DNA of 64,000 nucleotides from JAIQFF01 sp963725615 (lineage in GTDB: Bacteria; Acidobacteriota; Terriglobia; Terriglobales; Acidobacteriaceae). The notes under the pieces were generated by a model, which was not told the origin of the DNA, ran no database searches, and was given only the letters and a program-made list of their open reading frames with translations. The position numbers and the translations under genes are program-made. Within the stretch, counting starts at the first letter, position 1; each line of letters opens with the position of its first letter. The DNA lies in assembly GCA_963725615.1 (NCBI GenBank), contig CAVRZO010000008.1, positions 1 through 64,000 of the forward strand, given 5' to 3'. Below are positions 32,812-41,938 of this stretch, piece by piece.

Positions 32812-34473
32812 TTGTTGCGGATTCATAAAAGCGCGTGGCTGCTGGTCCTGCTTTCGGCCGTCCTGCAGACCTTGGTCTTCCCTTTGTCCAACCTGTATTT
32901 TCTGGGCTGGGCGGCTGTCGCTCCCCTGCTGATTGCGCTCTTGCGGGCCCGCGAGCCCGACACTCTGCAGCTCCTGGCGGGAGTCAAGCTGTTGCCGGCA
33001 AAGCCGGGACAAGCTTTTCTTCTGGCGTATGCCTGCGGCATCCTCTGGTACGCCGGAACCTGCTACTGGATCTACAACACCATGCGCCAGTACGGAGGGG
33101 TGGGCACGCTCGCCGCTGTCGGGCTGCTGTTTCTTTTCTGCCTTTATCTGGCGATCTATCACGGCGTCTTCGGCTTGCTGATCAGTCTTCTGGCGAGTGC
33201 TGGCAAGGGTGATGGAACCAATCCTTTCAATCGCCGGGCCCTTCTCCTGGCTCCGTTCGTCTGGGTCGCGGTGGAGCTGGCACGCACTCGCATCACCGGA
33301 TTTCCCTGGAACCTGCTGGGCATCTCTCAGGTCGACAATATTCCGCTCGCCCACATTGCCACGCTGACCGGCGTGTACGGGCTGTCTTTCGAAATCATGG
33401 TGGTCAACACCGCGCTGGCCGCCGCCTTCGTGCTGCGCACAGTAAGAGGCCAGCGTAGCCGACGCAAACCGCTCCTGCTGGCGACAGCCGCCGCTGTGCT
33501 CGTGCTGCAAGCCGGAAGGCTGATCAGTCCGCCCCCCGTGCCTACGGACCACACGGCCCGCCTGGTGCAGCAGAATATTCCCGTCCTGCAGGGAGGCGAC
33601 TGGACCAAGGAATATTTCGAGGGCACGCTGCGGGATTTGAGCCGCCTCAGCTTGAGTGCGGCCGGCTCCAACACGTCTGGCCAGGATCAGCCGCAACCTT
33701 CGCCAGTGCTTCCAGACCTGATTGTATGGCCGGAGTCGCCGGCCCCGTTCTACAGCACCGATCCCGTGTTTCGGGACACCGTCAGCAATATCGCACGCCA
33801 GGCGCAAACCTGGATGCTGGTGGGAAGCCTGGGCATTCGCAATGCGGGCGAGACTCCGGAACGCGCCACCGAACTCTACAACTCCGGAAGCCTGGTCAAC
33901 CCGGCCGGCGAGTGGGCAGAGCGGTACAACAAGATGCACCTGGTTCCTTTCGGCGAGTATGTGCCGTTCAAGCGTGTGTTCGGTTTTGCCGGCGGCCTGA
34001 CCAAGGAGGTCGGCGATTTCTCGCCCGGCACATCGCGGGCGGCGCTACAGGCCGGCAGCAAGCTCGGCGTCTTCATCTGCTACGAGTCGATCTTCCCCGA
34101 CGAAATCCGGCAACTGGCCGCCAACGGCGCCGAGGTCTTTGTGAACCTCTCGAACGACGGCTGGTACGGCGACAGCGGGGCCTATGCTCAGCATCTTAAA
34201 CAAGCCCGCATGCGTGCCGTCGAAAATGACCGCTGGCTGCTGCGCGACACCAATACCGGAGTCACGGCGGCGATCGATCCTTACGGAAGAGTCGTCTCCA
34301 GCATCCCCCGCAAGGTCCGGGCCGCTCTCGATGCTCGCTACGCCCTCACCAACGTAACCACGTTCTACACCCGTCACGGTGATTGGTTCGCTTACCTGTG
34401 TGCGATAATTTCCGTAGCGGGACTGCTGCCCAATTTTCAGTTACGCACCAGGACAGAATCTAGCCATGAATGA
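32812..34473 (+). CDS. lnt: apolipoprotein N-acyltransferase
   Basis: Adds the third acyl chain to lipoproteins at the periplasmic face of the inner membrane. About 553 residues: some seven N-terminal helices (to about 215), a nitrilase-fold domain (about 245-505) with the Glu-Lys-Cys triad in VWPESPAP, YNKMHLVPFGEYVPF and FICYESIFPDEIR, and a final helix. The start is uncertain: TTG 32812/32815 gives LRIHKSAW just before the first helix, whereas a start at 32677 would translate a 7-bp tandem repeat. Its TGA overlaps the prfB start (ATGAATGA), so the two are coupled. Confidence 0.92.
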   Translation: MLRIHKSAWLLVLLSAVLQTLVFPLSNLYFLGWAAVAPLLIALLRAREPDTLQLLAGVKLLPAKPGQAFLLAYACGILWYAGTCYWIYNTMRQYGGVGTLAAVGLLFLFCLYLAIYHGVFGLLISLLASAGKGDGTNPFNRRALLLAPFVWVAVELARTRITGFPWNLLGISQVDNIPLAHIATLTGVYGLSFEIMVVNTALAAAFVLRTVRGQRSRRKPLLLATAAAVLVLQAGRLISPPPVPTDHTARLVQQNIPVLQGGDWTKEYFEGTLRDLSRLSLSAAGSNTSGQDQPQPSPVLPDLIVWPESPAPFYSTDPVFRDTVSNIARQAQTWMLVGSLGIRNAGETPERATELYNSGSLVNPAGEWAERYNKMHLVPFGEYVPFKRVFGFAGGLTKEVGDFSPGTSRAALQAGSKLGVFICYESIFPDEIRQLAANGAEVFVNLSNDGWYGDSGAYAQHLKQARMRAVENDRWLLRDTNTGVTAAIDPYGRVVSSIPRKVRAALDARYALTNVTTFYTRHGDWFAYLCAIISVAGLLPNFQLRTRTESSHE

Positions 34474-35582
34474 AGAGCTCGAACACGAATACGCCGGCCT
34501 GCAGGACCAAGTCCGCGATCTTCGGGAGTACCTTTGACGCCGGCAAACTTCGTGAACAGCTAGCGGAAATCGACAAGCAGGCGGCTGACCCAGGTCTTTG
34601 GTCGAATCCACAAAAGTCTCAGCAGGTCATGCGGCAAAAGAAACGCCTGGAGAATGTATTGGCGACCGAGGTTGACCTGGTTCGGCGCGGCGACGACATC
34701 TCCGCCTATTTCGATCTGAGCCGTGAAGGGGAAAACGTCGAAGCCGACCTGCGGCGCGAGATTGACGGGCTGCGCAATCTGGTTGACCGCCTGGAGACCG
34801 AGAGCCTCCTCTCCGGCGAAAACGATGGCCGCAACGCGATTGTGACCATTCATCCCGGGGCGGGTGGAACCGAATCGCAGGACTGGGCCGACATGCTGCT
34901 GCGTATGTATCTTCGCTGGGCGGAACGGCGCGGCTTCCAGACCGTTCTCTATGATTACCAGCCCGGGGAAGAGGCCGGACTTAAATCCGCGACTTTCGCA
35001 GTGAATGGCGAGTACGCCTTCGGTCTGCTGACCAGCGAGATTGGCGTCCACCGCCTGGTGCGCATTTCGCCCTTCGATCAGGCCAAGCGCCGCCATACCT
35101 CGTTTGCCAGCGTTTACGTCTCGCCTGAAATAGACGACAGCATCGAAATCGTAATCAAGCCGGAAGAGCTGCGCGTGGACACCTACCGTTCGAGCGGCAA
35201 AGGCGGACAGCACGTCAACACCACCGACTCCGCCGTCCGCATTACGCACATTCCCACGGGACTGGTGGCCAGCTGCCAGAATGAGCGCTCGCAGCATAAG
35301 AACCGGGAACGCGCCATGAGCATGCTGAAATCCAAGTTGTATGAATTCGAACTGGAGAAACAGCGCGAAGTCACCCGCAAGATTGAAGACTCCAAGCTCG
35401 ACATTGACTTCGGTTCGCAGATTCGCTCGTACGTGTTGCAGCCTTATCGCATGATCAAAGACCATCGCACGAAGATGGAAGTCGGCGACGTGGATCGGGT
35501 GCTCGATGGCGACATTGATCCCTTTATCCGCGCTTATTTGCGTATGCGGCGCGGCGAAAAGCAGAACGTGAACAAGGCATAA
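34466..35582 (+). CDS. prfB: peptide chain release factor 2 (with programmed +1 frameshift)
   Basis: RF2 recognises UAA and UGA. The first 23 codons (from ATG 34466, MNEELEHEYAGLQDQVRDLREYL) end at an in-frame TGA (34535-34537). The ribosome must slip +1 on CTT-T to continue with DAGKLREQ, giving about 371 residues. Downstream are the stop-recognition SPF (ISPFDQAKRR, near 210) and the catalytic GGQ (GKGGQHVNTTDSAVRI, near 250). The slip site CTT TGA C with an upstream SD-like CGGGAG mirrors the E. coli prfB site. A start at 34470 in the second frame is not needed. It overlaps the end of lnt. Confidence 0.95.
34523..34537 (+). promoter_or_regulatory. prfB autoregulatory +1 frameshift site
   Basis: CGGGAG TAC CTT TGA C: an SD-like hexamer (34523-34528), one spacer codon, the slippery CTT and the UGA stop, spaced exactly as in E. 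coli AGGGGG UAU CUU UGA C. Low RF2 lets the ribosome pause at UGA and slip, restoring RF2 synthesis. Confidence 0.9.
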
Positions 35583-35604
35583 CTTTTGGGAGGAGTTCGG
35601 CATT

Positions 35605-36849
35605 ATGGCCCGCATGGTCGATCTAATCCGCGCGTCGGCGGTGCCGTCGAACCTGATGCAGTCTGCCGCCAAGGGGTCGCTCTCGGTTCCTCCCCGGGAG
35701 ATGATCGAAATCCTGGTCTATCTGGCAGTTCACAACAAGGTTTTCAGCGAGCAGGCCCAGTTCACGCTCGCCGGTTGGGACGAAGCAGCATCGCGGGCTG
35801 CGGCCAGTGATCCAAAGACGCCGAAAGAAGTTCTGGACTATCTGATCTCTCCGAAGAACCTGCGGCCAGCGCTGCTGCCGGCGTTGCTGGCGAACCCGTC
35901 GGTACCGGAAGAATCGCTGCTTGAAATGGCGCCGGGCGCGGGGCGCGATGTGGTCGAGATCATGTTGAAGAGCGACCGCGTTAATGGGTCGCCCGCCATC
36001 TTGAAAGCGCTGCTTTCGAATCGTAATCTGAGTGGAATTCAGTCGGAGAGCATTCGGAGCAAGATAGAGCCCACGGCCCCCGTCCGTGCTCCCGAGATCG
36101 AAACCCCCGTCGAAGCCCCAGCGCCCGAGGAAATCGCGGCCAGCCCGGAGGAGGTTTTTCAGGCTGCGCCCACGAACGAGGTCCGTGACGCTGAAAACGT
36201 GCTCGATGAGGGCGTCATGGCCTATATGTCTGAGCACGCGAATGAGATCGCCGCCGAGACTGACCACGGCTATCAACCGATTGGCGGCATTCACGAAGAA
36301 TTCTCGGCGGCTGATGAGCCTCTGGCCGCGCCGGCGGCCGCCACCGCATCCGCGGGCAGCGGGGCGGGAGCTGCCGCCAAGAAAGCACCGGCCAAGAAGA
36401 CCCACTTGTCACCCAAGGAGGAACGGGGCAGCGCCCTGCAGAAAATCGCCAAGCTCGACATCAAAGGCCGCATCCAGTTGGCCATGAAGGGCTCGAAGGA
36501 AGAGCGGTCGCTACTGATCCGGGACGGCACCAAGATCGTCGCGCTGGCGGTCCTCGAATCGCCCAAGATCAGCGATGGCGAAGTGGAAAGATTTGCCACG
36601 CAGAAAAATGTGCTGGAAGCGGTGCTTCGCGGCATCCCGATGAAGCGGCGATTTGCAAAGAATTACGCGGTCGTGCGCAATCTGGTCTTCAACCCGCGCA
36701 CCCCGTTGGATCTTTCACTTTCGCTCATGAAGAACCTGCTGGTCGGCGATCTTCGCAATCTCTCCGGCAACAAAGAGATTTCGGACACGGTCCGCAAGCT
36801 GGCCACAAAAATGTTCAAGCAAAAGATGGAGAGCAACACCAAGCGCTGA
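35605..36849 (+). CDS. conserved hypothetical repeat protein
   Basis: 414 residues after a strong GGGAGGAG site. Residues about 25-150 look like helical HEAT/leucine-variant repeats (LDYLISPKNLRPALLPALLANPSVPEESL-type pairs). There is an Ala/Pro/Glu-rich, probably disordered linker (about 155-275, including a Lys/Ala run AAAKKAPAKKTH). A second helical repeat domain follows (about 280-410, with KGSKEERSLLIRDGTKIVA). No enzyme motif. It follows prfB by 22 bp and is probably co-transcribed. Possibly a scaffold or a DUF2336-like protein; function unknown. Confidence 0.75.
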   Translation: MARMVDLIRASAVPSNLMQSAAKGSLSVPPREMIEILVYLAVHNKVFSEQAQFTLAGWDEAASRAAASDPKTPKEVLDYLISPKNLRPALLPALLANPSVPEESLLEMAPGAGRDVVEIMLKSDRVNGSPAILKALLSNRNLSGIQSESIRSKIEPTAPVRAPEIETPVEAPAPEEIAASPEEVFQAAPTNEVRDAENVLDEGVMAYMSEHANEIAAETDHGYQPIGGIHEEFSAADEPLAAPAAATASAGSGAGAAAKKAPAKKTHLSPKEERGSALQKIAKLDIKGRIQLAMKGSKEERSLLIRDGTKIVALAVLESPKISDGEVERFATQKNVLEAVLRGIPMKRRFAKNYAVVRNLVFNPRTPLDLSLSLMKNLLVGDLRNLSGNKEISDTVRKLATKMFKQKMESNTKR

Positions 36850-36858
36850 GCTTCCACG

Positions 36859-36981
36859 GACCACGTGGGGACAGCCGCCCTCGGCTGTCCGGCGGAGCAA
36901 AGCTCCGCGATTCGGATTCCGGCAAAACCCTGTCGAGCTGCGCTCGACCCGGACAGCCGGGGGGCAGCTCCCCACGTGGTC
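36859..36981. repeat. 123-bp palindromic element
   Basis: Outer ends GACCACGTGGGGA and TCCCCACGTGGTC are perfect 13-bp inverted repeats, and the inner GGACAGCCG/CGGCTGTCC blocks also pair. It has MITE-like form without a gene, and the left end recurs at 29786-29820. It fills most of the gap between the repeat protein and the CoA-binding gene. Confidence 0.75.
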
Positions 36982-37022
36982 TCGACTGGCTTTCCCGGCG
37001 ACTGGCGCACTACAATCCCGGC

Positions 37023-37436
37023 ATGGCTTCCTTGCCGGAGTCCGATCCCATTACGGATTTGCTGAAGCGCTCCCGGACCATCGCGGTCGTGGGTCTTTCC
37101 AACAGTCCGCTGCGCCCCAGTCACGGAGTATCGGCGTACATGCAGACGCAGGGTTATCGCATCATTCCAGTTAATCCCAAGATCCGGGGCTCACTGGGAG
37201 AGAAAGCGTTTGGGTCGTTGCTCGACGTGCCAGAGAAAATTGACGTCGTAAATATCTTCCGGCGGCCCGAATTCGTGGAAGAAGCTGTGGACCAGGCAAT
37301 CCGGCTGAAGGTGCCGGTGATTTGGATGCAAGAGGGGGTGGTCCACGAGATGGCGGCACAGAAGGCCCGCGAAGCAGGCATCTTCGTGGTGATGGATCGC
37401 TGCATTCTGAAAGAACATCGCGCCCGCTTCGGGTAG
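37023..37436 (+). CDS. CoA-binding protein (YccU family)
   Basis: 137 residues forming a Rossmann-like CoA_binding domain: TIAVVGLSNSPLRPSHGVSAYM (near 18), GYRIIPVNPK (near 45), VVNIFRRPEFV (near 77), VIWMQEGV (near 100) and the C-terminal VMDRCILKEH. Members bind CoA as in the succinyl-CoA synthetase N-terminus; their cellular role is not settled. Single gene between two palindromic elements. Confidence 0.9.
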   Translation: MASLPESDPITDLLKRSRTIAVVGLSNSPLRPSHGVSAYMQTQGYRIIPVNPKIRGSLGEKAFGSLLDVPEKIDVVNIFRRPEFVEEAVDQAIRLKVPVIWMQEGVVHEMAAQKAREAGIFVVMDRCILKEHRARFG

Positions 37437-37479
37437 GTCGGCAGCTCAGAGGGCTTAAACCAACGAAGAATTGTATCGG

Positions 37480-37533
37480 GAGGACGGGCGTCCCGCCCGT
37501 CTGGCCACCGGCCTGGCCGGGACGCCCGTCCTC
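37480..37533. repeat. 54-bp palindromic repeat
   Basis: Ends GAGGACGGGCGTCCCG and CGGGACGCCCGTCCTC pair over 15 or more bases, with a GGCC-rich centre. The arm matches the hairpin at 15619-15649. It separates two converging genes. Confidence 0.75.
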
Positions 37534-37542
37534 AACAACCAG

Positions 37543-38811
37543 TTATGCGCTTATGAAAATGACCGTCGCGTCGTCATGCAAGCCTTCGCCGTTCGCGAAG
37601 GCCCGAACATCGGCCAGGATACTCTCCGCGCAAGCTCCCGGTTGCAGCACATGGTCACGCATCCGCTCCGCGCCGTACTCTTCGTCGGAGCCGCCGGTCG
37701 CCTCCGTAATTCCGTCGCTGTAGAAAACTAACCGCGAGCCCTTGGAAAGCTGCACTCGGCTCTCCGAAAATTCTCCGGTACCGAGGCCCAGCGGCAGTCC
37801 GCGTTCGCTATCCAGAAAGCGCGCGCCGTGCTCATCCACCAGAAGCGGCCGCAGATGGCCGGCACTGGAAAACGTCAACTCACGGGTCGACGGGTTGAGC
37901 ACCGCCAGCAACATCGTCACAAACTTGCCCGAAGGAAAGTCCTCCACCAGCAGGCGGTTCAGGCGAGTCAGAACTTCTCCCGGACCGCTGCAGGTTTGCG
38001 CCAGAGAGCGCAGCATGCCGCGGGTGGCGGACATCAGCAGAGCGGCGGCGGTTCCCTTTCCCGAAACGTCGGCCAGCACCAGACCCCAGCATCCATCGTC
38101 GAACGAAATGAAGTCGTACCAGTCGCCGCCCACGGCGCCGGCCGGAATCGAAAGACCGGAAACCGCGAAGCCGGGAATGTACGGAGAACTCTTGGGCAGC
38201 AGCGCCTCCTGGATGGCGCGCGCTTCGCTGGCCTCCGCGCTCATCTTCTGCCGTTGGTGCCGTTCATGCTGAAAGCGGCGAGCGTTGTGTACCGCGACTG
38301 CGACGTGTTCGCACAGTCCCTGCAACCATCGCAGATGTTCGCGCGTGAACGCGTCCAGTTCGTGGTGTGAAGCCGCGAACACACCCACCAGCCGGCCGTC
38401 CACCAGCAGAGGGATAGCCACTTCCGAAAGCGCGGCCTCCTCGCAGGCGATGTAGTAGGGGTCCTTCCGCACATCGGGCGCGTAGCGCATCTGCCCGGTG
38501 GCCGCAACGTACCCGACCATCCCTTCCTTGCCTACTTTCAGCCGCGATCCCTTTTCGTGAAGCGTGCAGCCATGGACGCCGGCCATCTCCAGCTCGCCGC
38601 GTTCTTCGTCGTGCAGATAGATGGTCGCTTCCACGCAGCAGAATGCCGCGGCGACATCGTCTACAATTTTGGTGATGAGCTCATCAAGATCGAGGATGGA
38701 CGTGATCTTCTGCGCCCACTTCTGCAATTTGAGGAGATGTTCGACCTGATCGAGTTGTACGGGGCGGATAGCGGTCGTGTCCGGAACAAGAGGTCTTGGG
38801 CTTGCGGCCAT
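37543..38811 (-). CDS. GAF-domain PP2C-type serine phosphatase (RsbU/SpoIIE family)
   Basis: 422 residues: a GAF domain around 35-190 (VEATIYLHDEE, EGMVGYVAATGQ, IPLLVDGRLVGVFA), a short coiled linker, and a SpoIIE phosphatase domain around 210-420 with the metal-site motifs AGAVGGDWYDF, LADVSGKGTAAALLMS, FSSAGHLRPLLV and VFYSDGITEA...GLHDDAT. It dephosphorylates anti-anti-sigma (STAS) partners in partner-switching systems; no STAS or anti-sigma gene is nearby. ATG 38811 is chosen because AGGAGG lies ten bases upstream; a longer frame is not supported. Confidence 0.9.
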   Translation of the reverse strand: MAASPRPLVPDTTAIRPVQLDQVEHLLKLQKWAQKITSILDLDELITKIVDDVAAAFCCVEATIYLHDEERGELEMAGVHGCTLHEKGSRLKVGKEGMVGYVAATGQMRYAPDVRKDPYYIACEEAALSEVAIPLLVDGRLVGVFAASHHELDAFTREHLRWLQGLCEHVAVAVHNARRFQHERHQRQKMSAEASEARAIQEALLPKSSPYIPGFAVSGLSIPAGAVGGDWYDFISFDDGCWGLVLADVSGKGTAAALLMSATRGMLRSLAQTCSGPGEVLTRLNRLLVEDFPSGKFVTMLLAVLNPSTRELTFSSAGHLRPLLVDEHGARFLDSERGLPLGLGTGEFSESRVQLSKGSRLVFYSDGITEATGGSDEEYGAERMRDHVLQPGACAESILADVRAFANGEGLHDDATVIFISA

Positions 38812-38878
38812 GGGGATCCAACCTCCTTGCTGAATTGGGGAAGAGAATAGAACCTTACATTCGATTGGATGCCACGAT

Positions 38879-40255
38879 CTAGGCGCCGGATTCTGTTTTC
38901 GGGCGTCGGGAGACACCCTTCTGGGCCCGCCTCCGCTTGATCTCTTCCAGGCGCTCCTGGATGCGCTTTTCCACGCCTTCGCTGGTAGGCCGGTAGTAGA
39001 CCCGATCGACAAGGTTGTCGGGCAGACACTGCATGTCAGCCACTTTGTCTTCGAGATCGTGGGCGTACTGGTATCCCTGGCCGTACCCCAGGCCCTTCAT
39101 CAAACCGGTTGGCGCGTTGCGCAGGTGGAGGGGGACGGGTTCAGCAGCGGTGCGTTCCACGTCACCCTGAATTTCACTGTAGGCGGTGTAGAGGGCGTTC
39201 GATTTGGGCGCCACCGACAAATAAACCACGGCTTGCGCCAGTGCCAGGTTCCCCTCCGGCATGCCGAGAAAATCGACGGCATCGCGTGCGGCCATGCATT
39301 GCGAGAGCGCGTTGGGATCGGCCAGGCCGATGTCCTCCACCGCCATCCGGACTACGCGGCGTGCGATGTAGAGCGGATCTTCTCCGGCTTCGAGCATGCG
39401 GCCCAGCCAGTAAAGGGCGGCGTCGGGATCGCTGTTGCGCACCGACTTGTGCAGCGCGGAAATAAGGTTGTAATGCTCTTCTCCGGCTTTGTCGTAACGC
39501 AACACCCGCTTCTGGAGCGCGTCCTGGACCAGGTCGTCGGAAATCTCCGCGCCCACTTCTTTTCCATCACGTCCCCGTGCAAGCGACGCGGCGACTTCCA
39601 GCACGTTGTACGCGCTGCGGGCATCGCCACTGGAATAGGCCGCGATCTTTTTCAGAACATCATCAGAAGCCCGCAGCTTCATCGTTCCCAGACCGCGTTC
39701 TTCATCGCTCAGCGCTCGCCTTAACAGCCCGACCACCTGTTCTTCCGTCAGCGGCTTGAGTACGTACACCCGGCTGCGCGAGAGCAACGCGGAAATGATT
39801 TCGAACGAAGGATTCTCCGTGGTGGCGCCAATCAGACGGATGTTGCCTTTCTCCACGTGCGGCAGAAACGCATCCTGCTGGGCTTTGTTGAAGCGATGGA
39901 TCTCGTCAATGAAGACAATCGTTCGCGTGCCGTATTGCTTGGCGCGCTCGGCGTCGGCCATAACCTGCTTGATTTCCTTGATGCCGGTGAGCACGGCGGA
40001 GAACTCAACGAACTCGGCCTTGGTGAGACGCGCGATGATTTGGGCCAGCGTAGTTTTGCCGGTACCGGGTGGTCCCCAGAAAATCAATGAGCCAATGTCG
40101 TCACGCTCAATCTGGGTGCGCAACGGCTTGCCGGGACCGACCAGGTGCTCCTGTCCGACGAACTCGTCCAGTGTGCGTGGACGCATGCGGTCGGCGAGAG
40201 GGCGAGTGCGATCGCCGGGGTTATCACCGCTCGGAATGGTTTGAAACAGGCTCAT
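38879..40255 (-). CDS. rarA: replication-associated recombination protein A (AAA+ ATPase)
   Basis: 458 residues. AAA+ core with Walker A GPPGTGKTTLAQ (near 46), Walker B IVFIDEIHRF (near 100), sensor 1 GATTENPSFE (near 130), then the MgsA/WHIP-type tetramerisation region with HKSVRNSDPDAALYWL, RRVVRMAVEDIGLADP and the tail KGVSRRPK. Acts at stalled replication forks. ATG 40255 (MSLFQTIPSGDN) is preferred. Upstream is a strong hairpin repeat. Confidence 0.93.
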   Translation of the reverse strand: MSLFQTIPSGDNPGDRTRPLADRMRPRTLDEFVGQEHLVGPGKPLRTQIERDDIGSLIFWGPPGTGKTTLAQIIARLTKAEFVEFSAVLTGIKEIKQVMADAERAKQYGTRTIVFIDEIHRFNKAQQDAFLPHVEKGNIRLIGATTENPSFEIISALLSRSRVYVLKPLTEEQVVGLLRRALSDEERGLGTMKLRASDDVLKKIAAYSSGDARSAYNVLEVAASLARGRDGKEVGAEISDDLVQDALQKRVLRYDKAGEEHYNLISALHKSVRNSDPDAALYWLGRMLEAGEDPLYIARRVVRMAVEDIGLADPNALSQCMAARDAVDFLGMPEGNLALAQAVVYLSVAPKSNALYTAYSEIQGDVERTAAEPVPLHLRNAPTGLMKGLGYGQGYQYAHDLEDKVADMQCLPDNLVDRVYYRPTSEGVEKRIQERLEEIKRRRAQKGVSRRPKTESGA

Positions 40256-40265
40256 GCAAATCAAT

Positions 40266-40338
40266 TCACCACCGAGACGCGGATACACGGATTTCTAAAA
40301 ACTCTGGTTTTCTCCGTGTCTCTGTGCCTCTGTGGTGA
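40266..40338. repeat. inverted repeat in the rarA-spoU gap
   Basis: Two 26-base arms, 40266-40291 and 40313-40338, pair at 21 of 26 positions around an AT-rich loop. The arms are variants of CACCACAGAGGCACAGAGACACGG, an 8-bp-period sequence. It may end the spoU transcript or be a repeat element. Confidence 0.65.
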
Positions 40339-40344
40339 TAAGCC

Positions 40345-41178
40345 TCATTGCTTCTGCCTCATTACTTCGTACAACACAATACTCGTCGCCACACCCACAT
40401 TCAGCGATTCCACCTGAGGCGCTTGCGGAATGGCCACCACTTCATCCATCTCTTTGATGAGATCGCGGGACAATCCGGCGCCTTCGCTGCCAACAAAGAT
40501 CGCCAGCGGCCCGGTTAGTTTGGCCTGATCGAGCGGCGCACCCTTGTGCGACGCGGTGGCGACCAGCCTCAAGCCGTGCTCTTTCATGAGGCCTATAGCG
40601 TCAGACAGTTTTGCCCGCGCCAAAGGTAGCCGGAAAACCGAACCCGCCGAAGCTCGCACAACTTTGGGATTGAACGCGCTGACCGTGCCCTGCCCCAGCA
40701 GCACTCCGCCGGCGCCGAACGCCTCCGCCGAGCGCAGGATCGTCCCCAGATTTCCCGGGTCCTGCACTCCCGCAATGGCCAGCAGCGGCCCGGCTTTAGA
40801 CTTGGCCAGCACATCTTCGAGCGAGAAATCCTTCCAGCGCGCCAACGCTGCCACACCCTGGGGCGCGTCGCTGGGGACGACGCTGCCAAACAGCTTGTCC
40901 GGCAGCAGGAGCGTCTCGACCTGGGCACCGAGCTGCGAGAGTAGTCTGTCCGCCCGCGCCGCGCCCGACTCGCTGAAGAAGACCGCCCGAAACCGCAGGC
41001 CGCTTCGAATGGCTTCCTCGAGGATTCGGAAGCCTTCAATCGCGCAATAACCGTCAGAGGTTAGCTCGCCACGGGCAAAGGCCTGGCGAAGTTCTTTCAC
41101 CTGGGCATTGTGCCGTCCCTCGATGCGGCGCAACCGGGCATTCGCTATGTGGCCGCCGGTGACTGTGGTTTCCTTCAT
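40345..41178 (-). CDS. SpoU/TrmH-family RNA 2'-O-methyltransferase
   Basis: 277 residues. An N-terminal substrate-binding domain (about 15-105) is followed by the trefoil-knotted SPOUT domain with motif 1 in IAGVQDPGNLGTILRSAEAFG (near 135), FVGSEGAGLS (near 227) and the knot signature IPQAPQVESLNVGVATSIVLYE (near 250). It uses SAM to methylate rRNA or tRNA ribose; the target base is unknown. It diverges from tsaC. Confidence 0.92.
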   Translation of the reverse strand: MKETTVTGGHIANARLRRIEGRHNAQVKELRQAFARGELTSDGYCAIEGFRILEEAIRSGLRFRAVFFSESGAARADRLLSQLGAQVETLLLPDKLFGSVVPSDAPQGVAALARWKDFSLEDVLAKSKAGPLLAIAGVQDPGNLGTILRSAEAFGAGGVLLGQGTVSAFNPKVVRASAGSVFRLPLARAKLSDAIGLMKEHGLRLVATASHKGAPLDQAKLTGPLAIFVGSEGAGLSRDLIKEMDEVVAIPQAPQVESLNVGVATSIVLYEVMRQKQ

Positions 41179-41290
41179 GTTCGCGCCAGTTCGCCCAGAA
41201 TCATACCTGTTCCTCTCGGCTTTCTGCGCTTTCCCATGTTATGTTAGCTCTCTCGATTTCGACACTTGGGGTGGGAAGGGACAACCTGGA

Positions 41291-41938
41291 GTGCGTGTAG
41301 AGATTGTCAAGATTAACTGCGACAACCCGGAGCCTTCACTCATTCGCTATGCGGCGGACCAGATCCGCGCCGGCGAAGTCCTCGGCATGCCCACCGACAC
41401 TTTTTACGGGCTGGCGGCCGATCCTTTTAACCTGCGCGCGGTAGACCGCGTTTATGACATCAAGTCGCGTTCCCGGCACAAGCCACTGTCCCTGCTGATC
41501 GCCGACGTCGACCAGGCCGAGCAACTGGCCCAGCCTCTGCCGGAAGAGTTCTACGCTTTGGCGCGCCGCTTCTGGCCCGGACCGCTGACCATCATCGTGA
41601 AAGCCTCTTCGCGTCTTCCTCTGAAAGTGACGGCCAATACCGGCAACGTCGCCCTGCGGGTGCCCAAGGCTCCGATTCCGCTGGCGGTGGTCCAGGCGGC
41701 GCAGATTCCGATTACCGCCACCTCCGCCAACCTCAGTGGCGAATCCGAGTGCACCACAGCGCTCGCGGTCCGCGATCAGCTTCAGGACCGCATCGCAATC
41801 ATCGTCGACGGGGGTGCCTCGCCCCGCGAAGTGGCCTCAACCATCATTGACCTCACCGACGAAGAAGCGCGCTGGCGCATCATGCGGGAAGGCGCTATTC
41901 CGGCCCAGGAGATTTCCGAGTTCTTCGCGCAAGGATGA
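41291..41938 (+). CDS. tsaC: threonylcarbamoyl-AMP synthase (TsaC/Sua5/YrdC)
   Basis: Makes threonylcarbamoyl-AMP for the t6A37 modification of ANN-decoding tRNAs. About 215 residues: GEVLGMPTDTFYGLAADP (near 33), the K-x-R site in YDIKSRSRHKPLSLLI (near 55), FWPGPLTII (near 98) and TSANLSGE (near 145). GTG 41291 is taken as start because homology begins there; the longer frame from 41108 runs through promoter DNA. Its stop overlaps the next gene's ATG. Confidence 0.93.
   Translation: MRVEIVKINCDNPEPSLIRYAADQIRAGEVLGMPTDTFYGLAADPFNLRAVDRVYDIKSRSRHKPLSLLIADVDQAEQLAQPLPEEFYALARRFWPGPLTIIVKASSRLPLKVTANTGNVALRVPKAPIPLAVVQAAQIPITATSANLSGESECTTALAVRDQLQDRIAIIVDGGASPREVASTIIDLTDEEARWRIMREGAIPAQEISEFFAQG

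Noticed and set aside
32560..33939. 459-codon minus-strand frame opposite lnt
   Set aside because: It is the antisense shadow of lnt and of the tandem repeat, with Gln/Arg/Gly bias and no motif.
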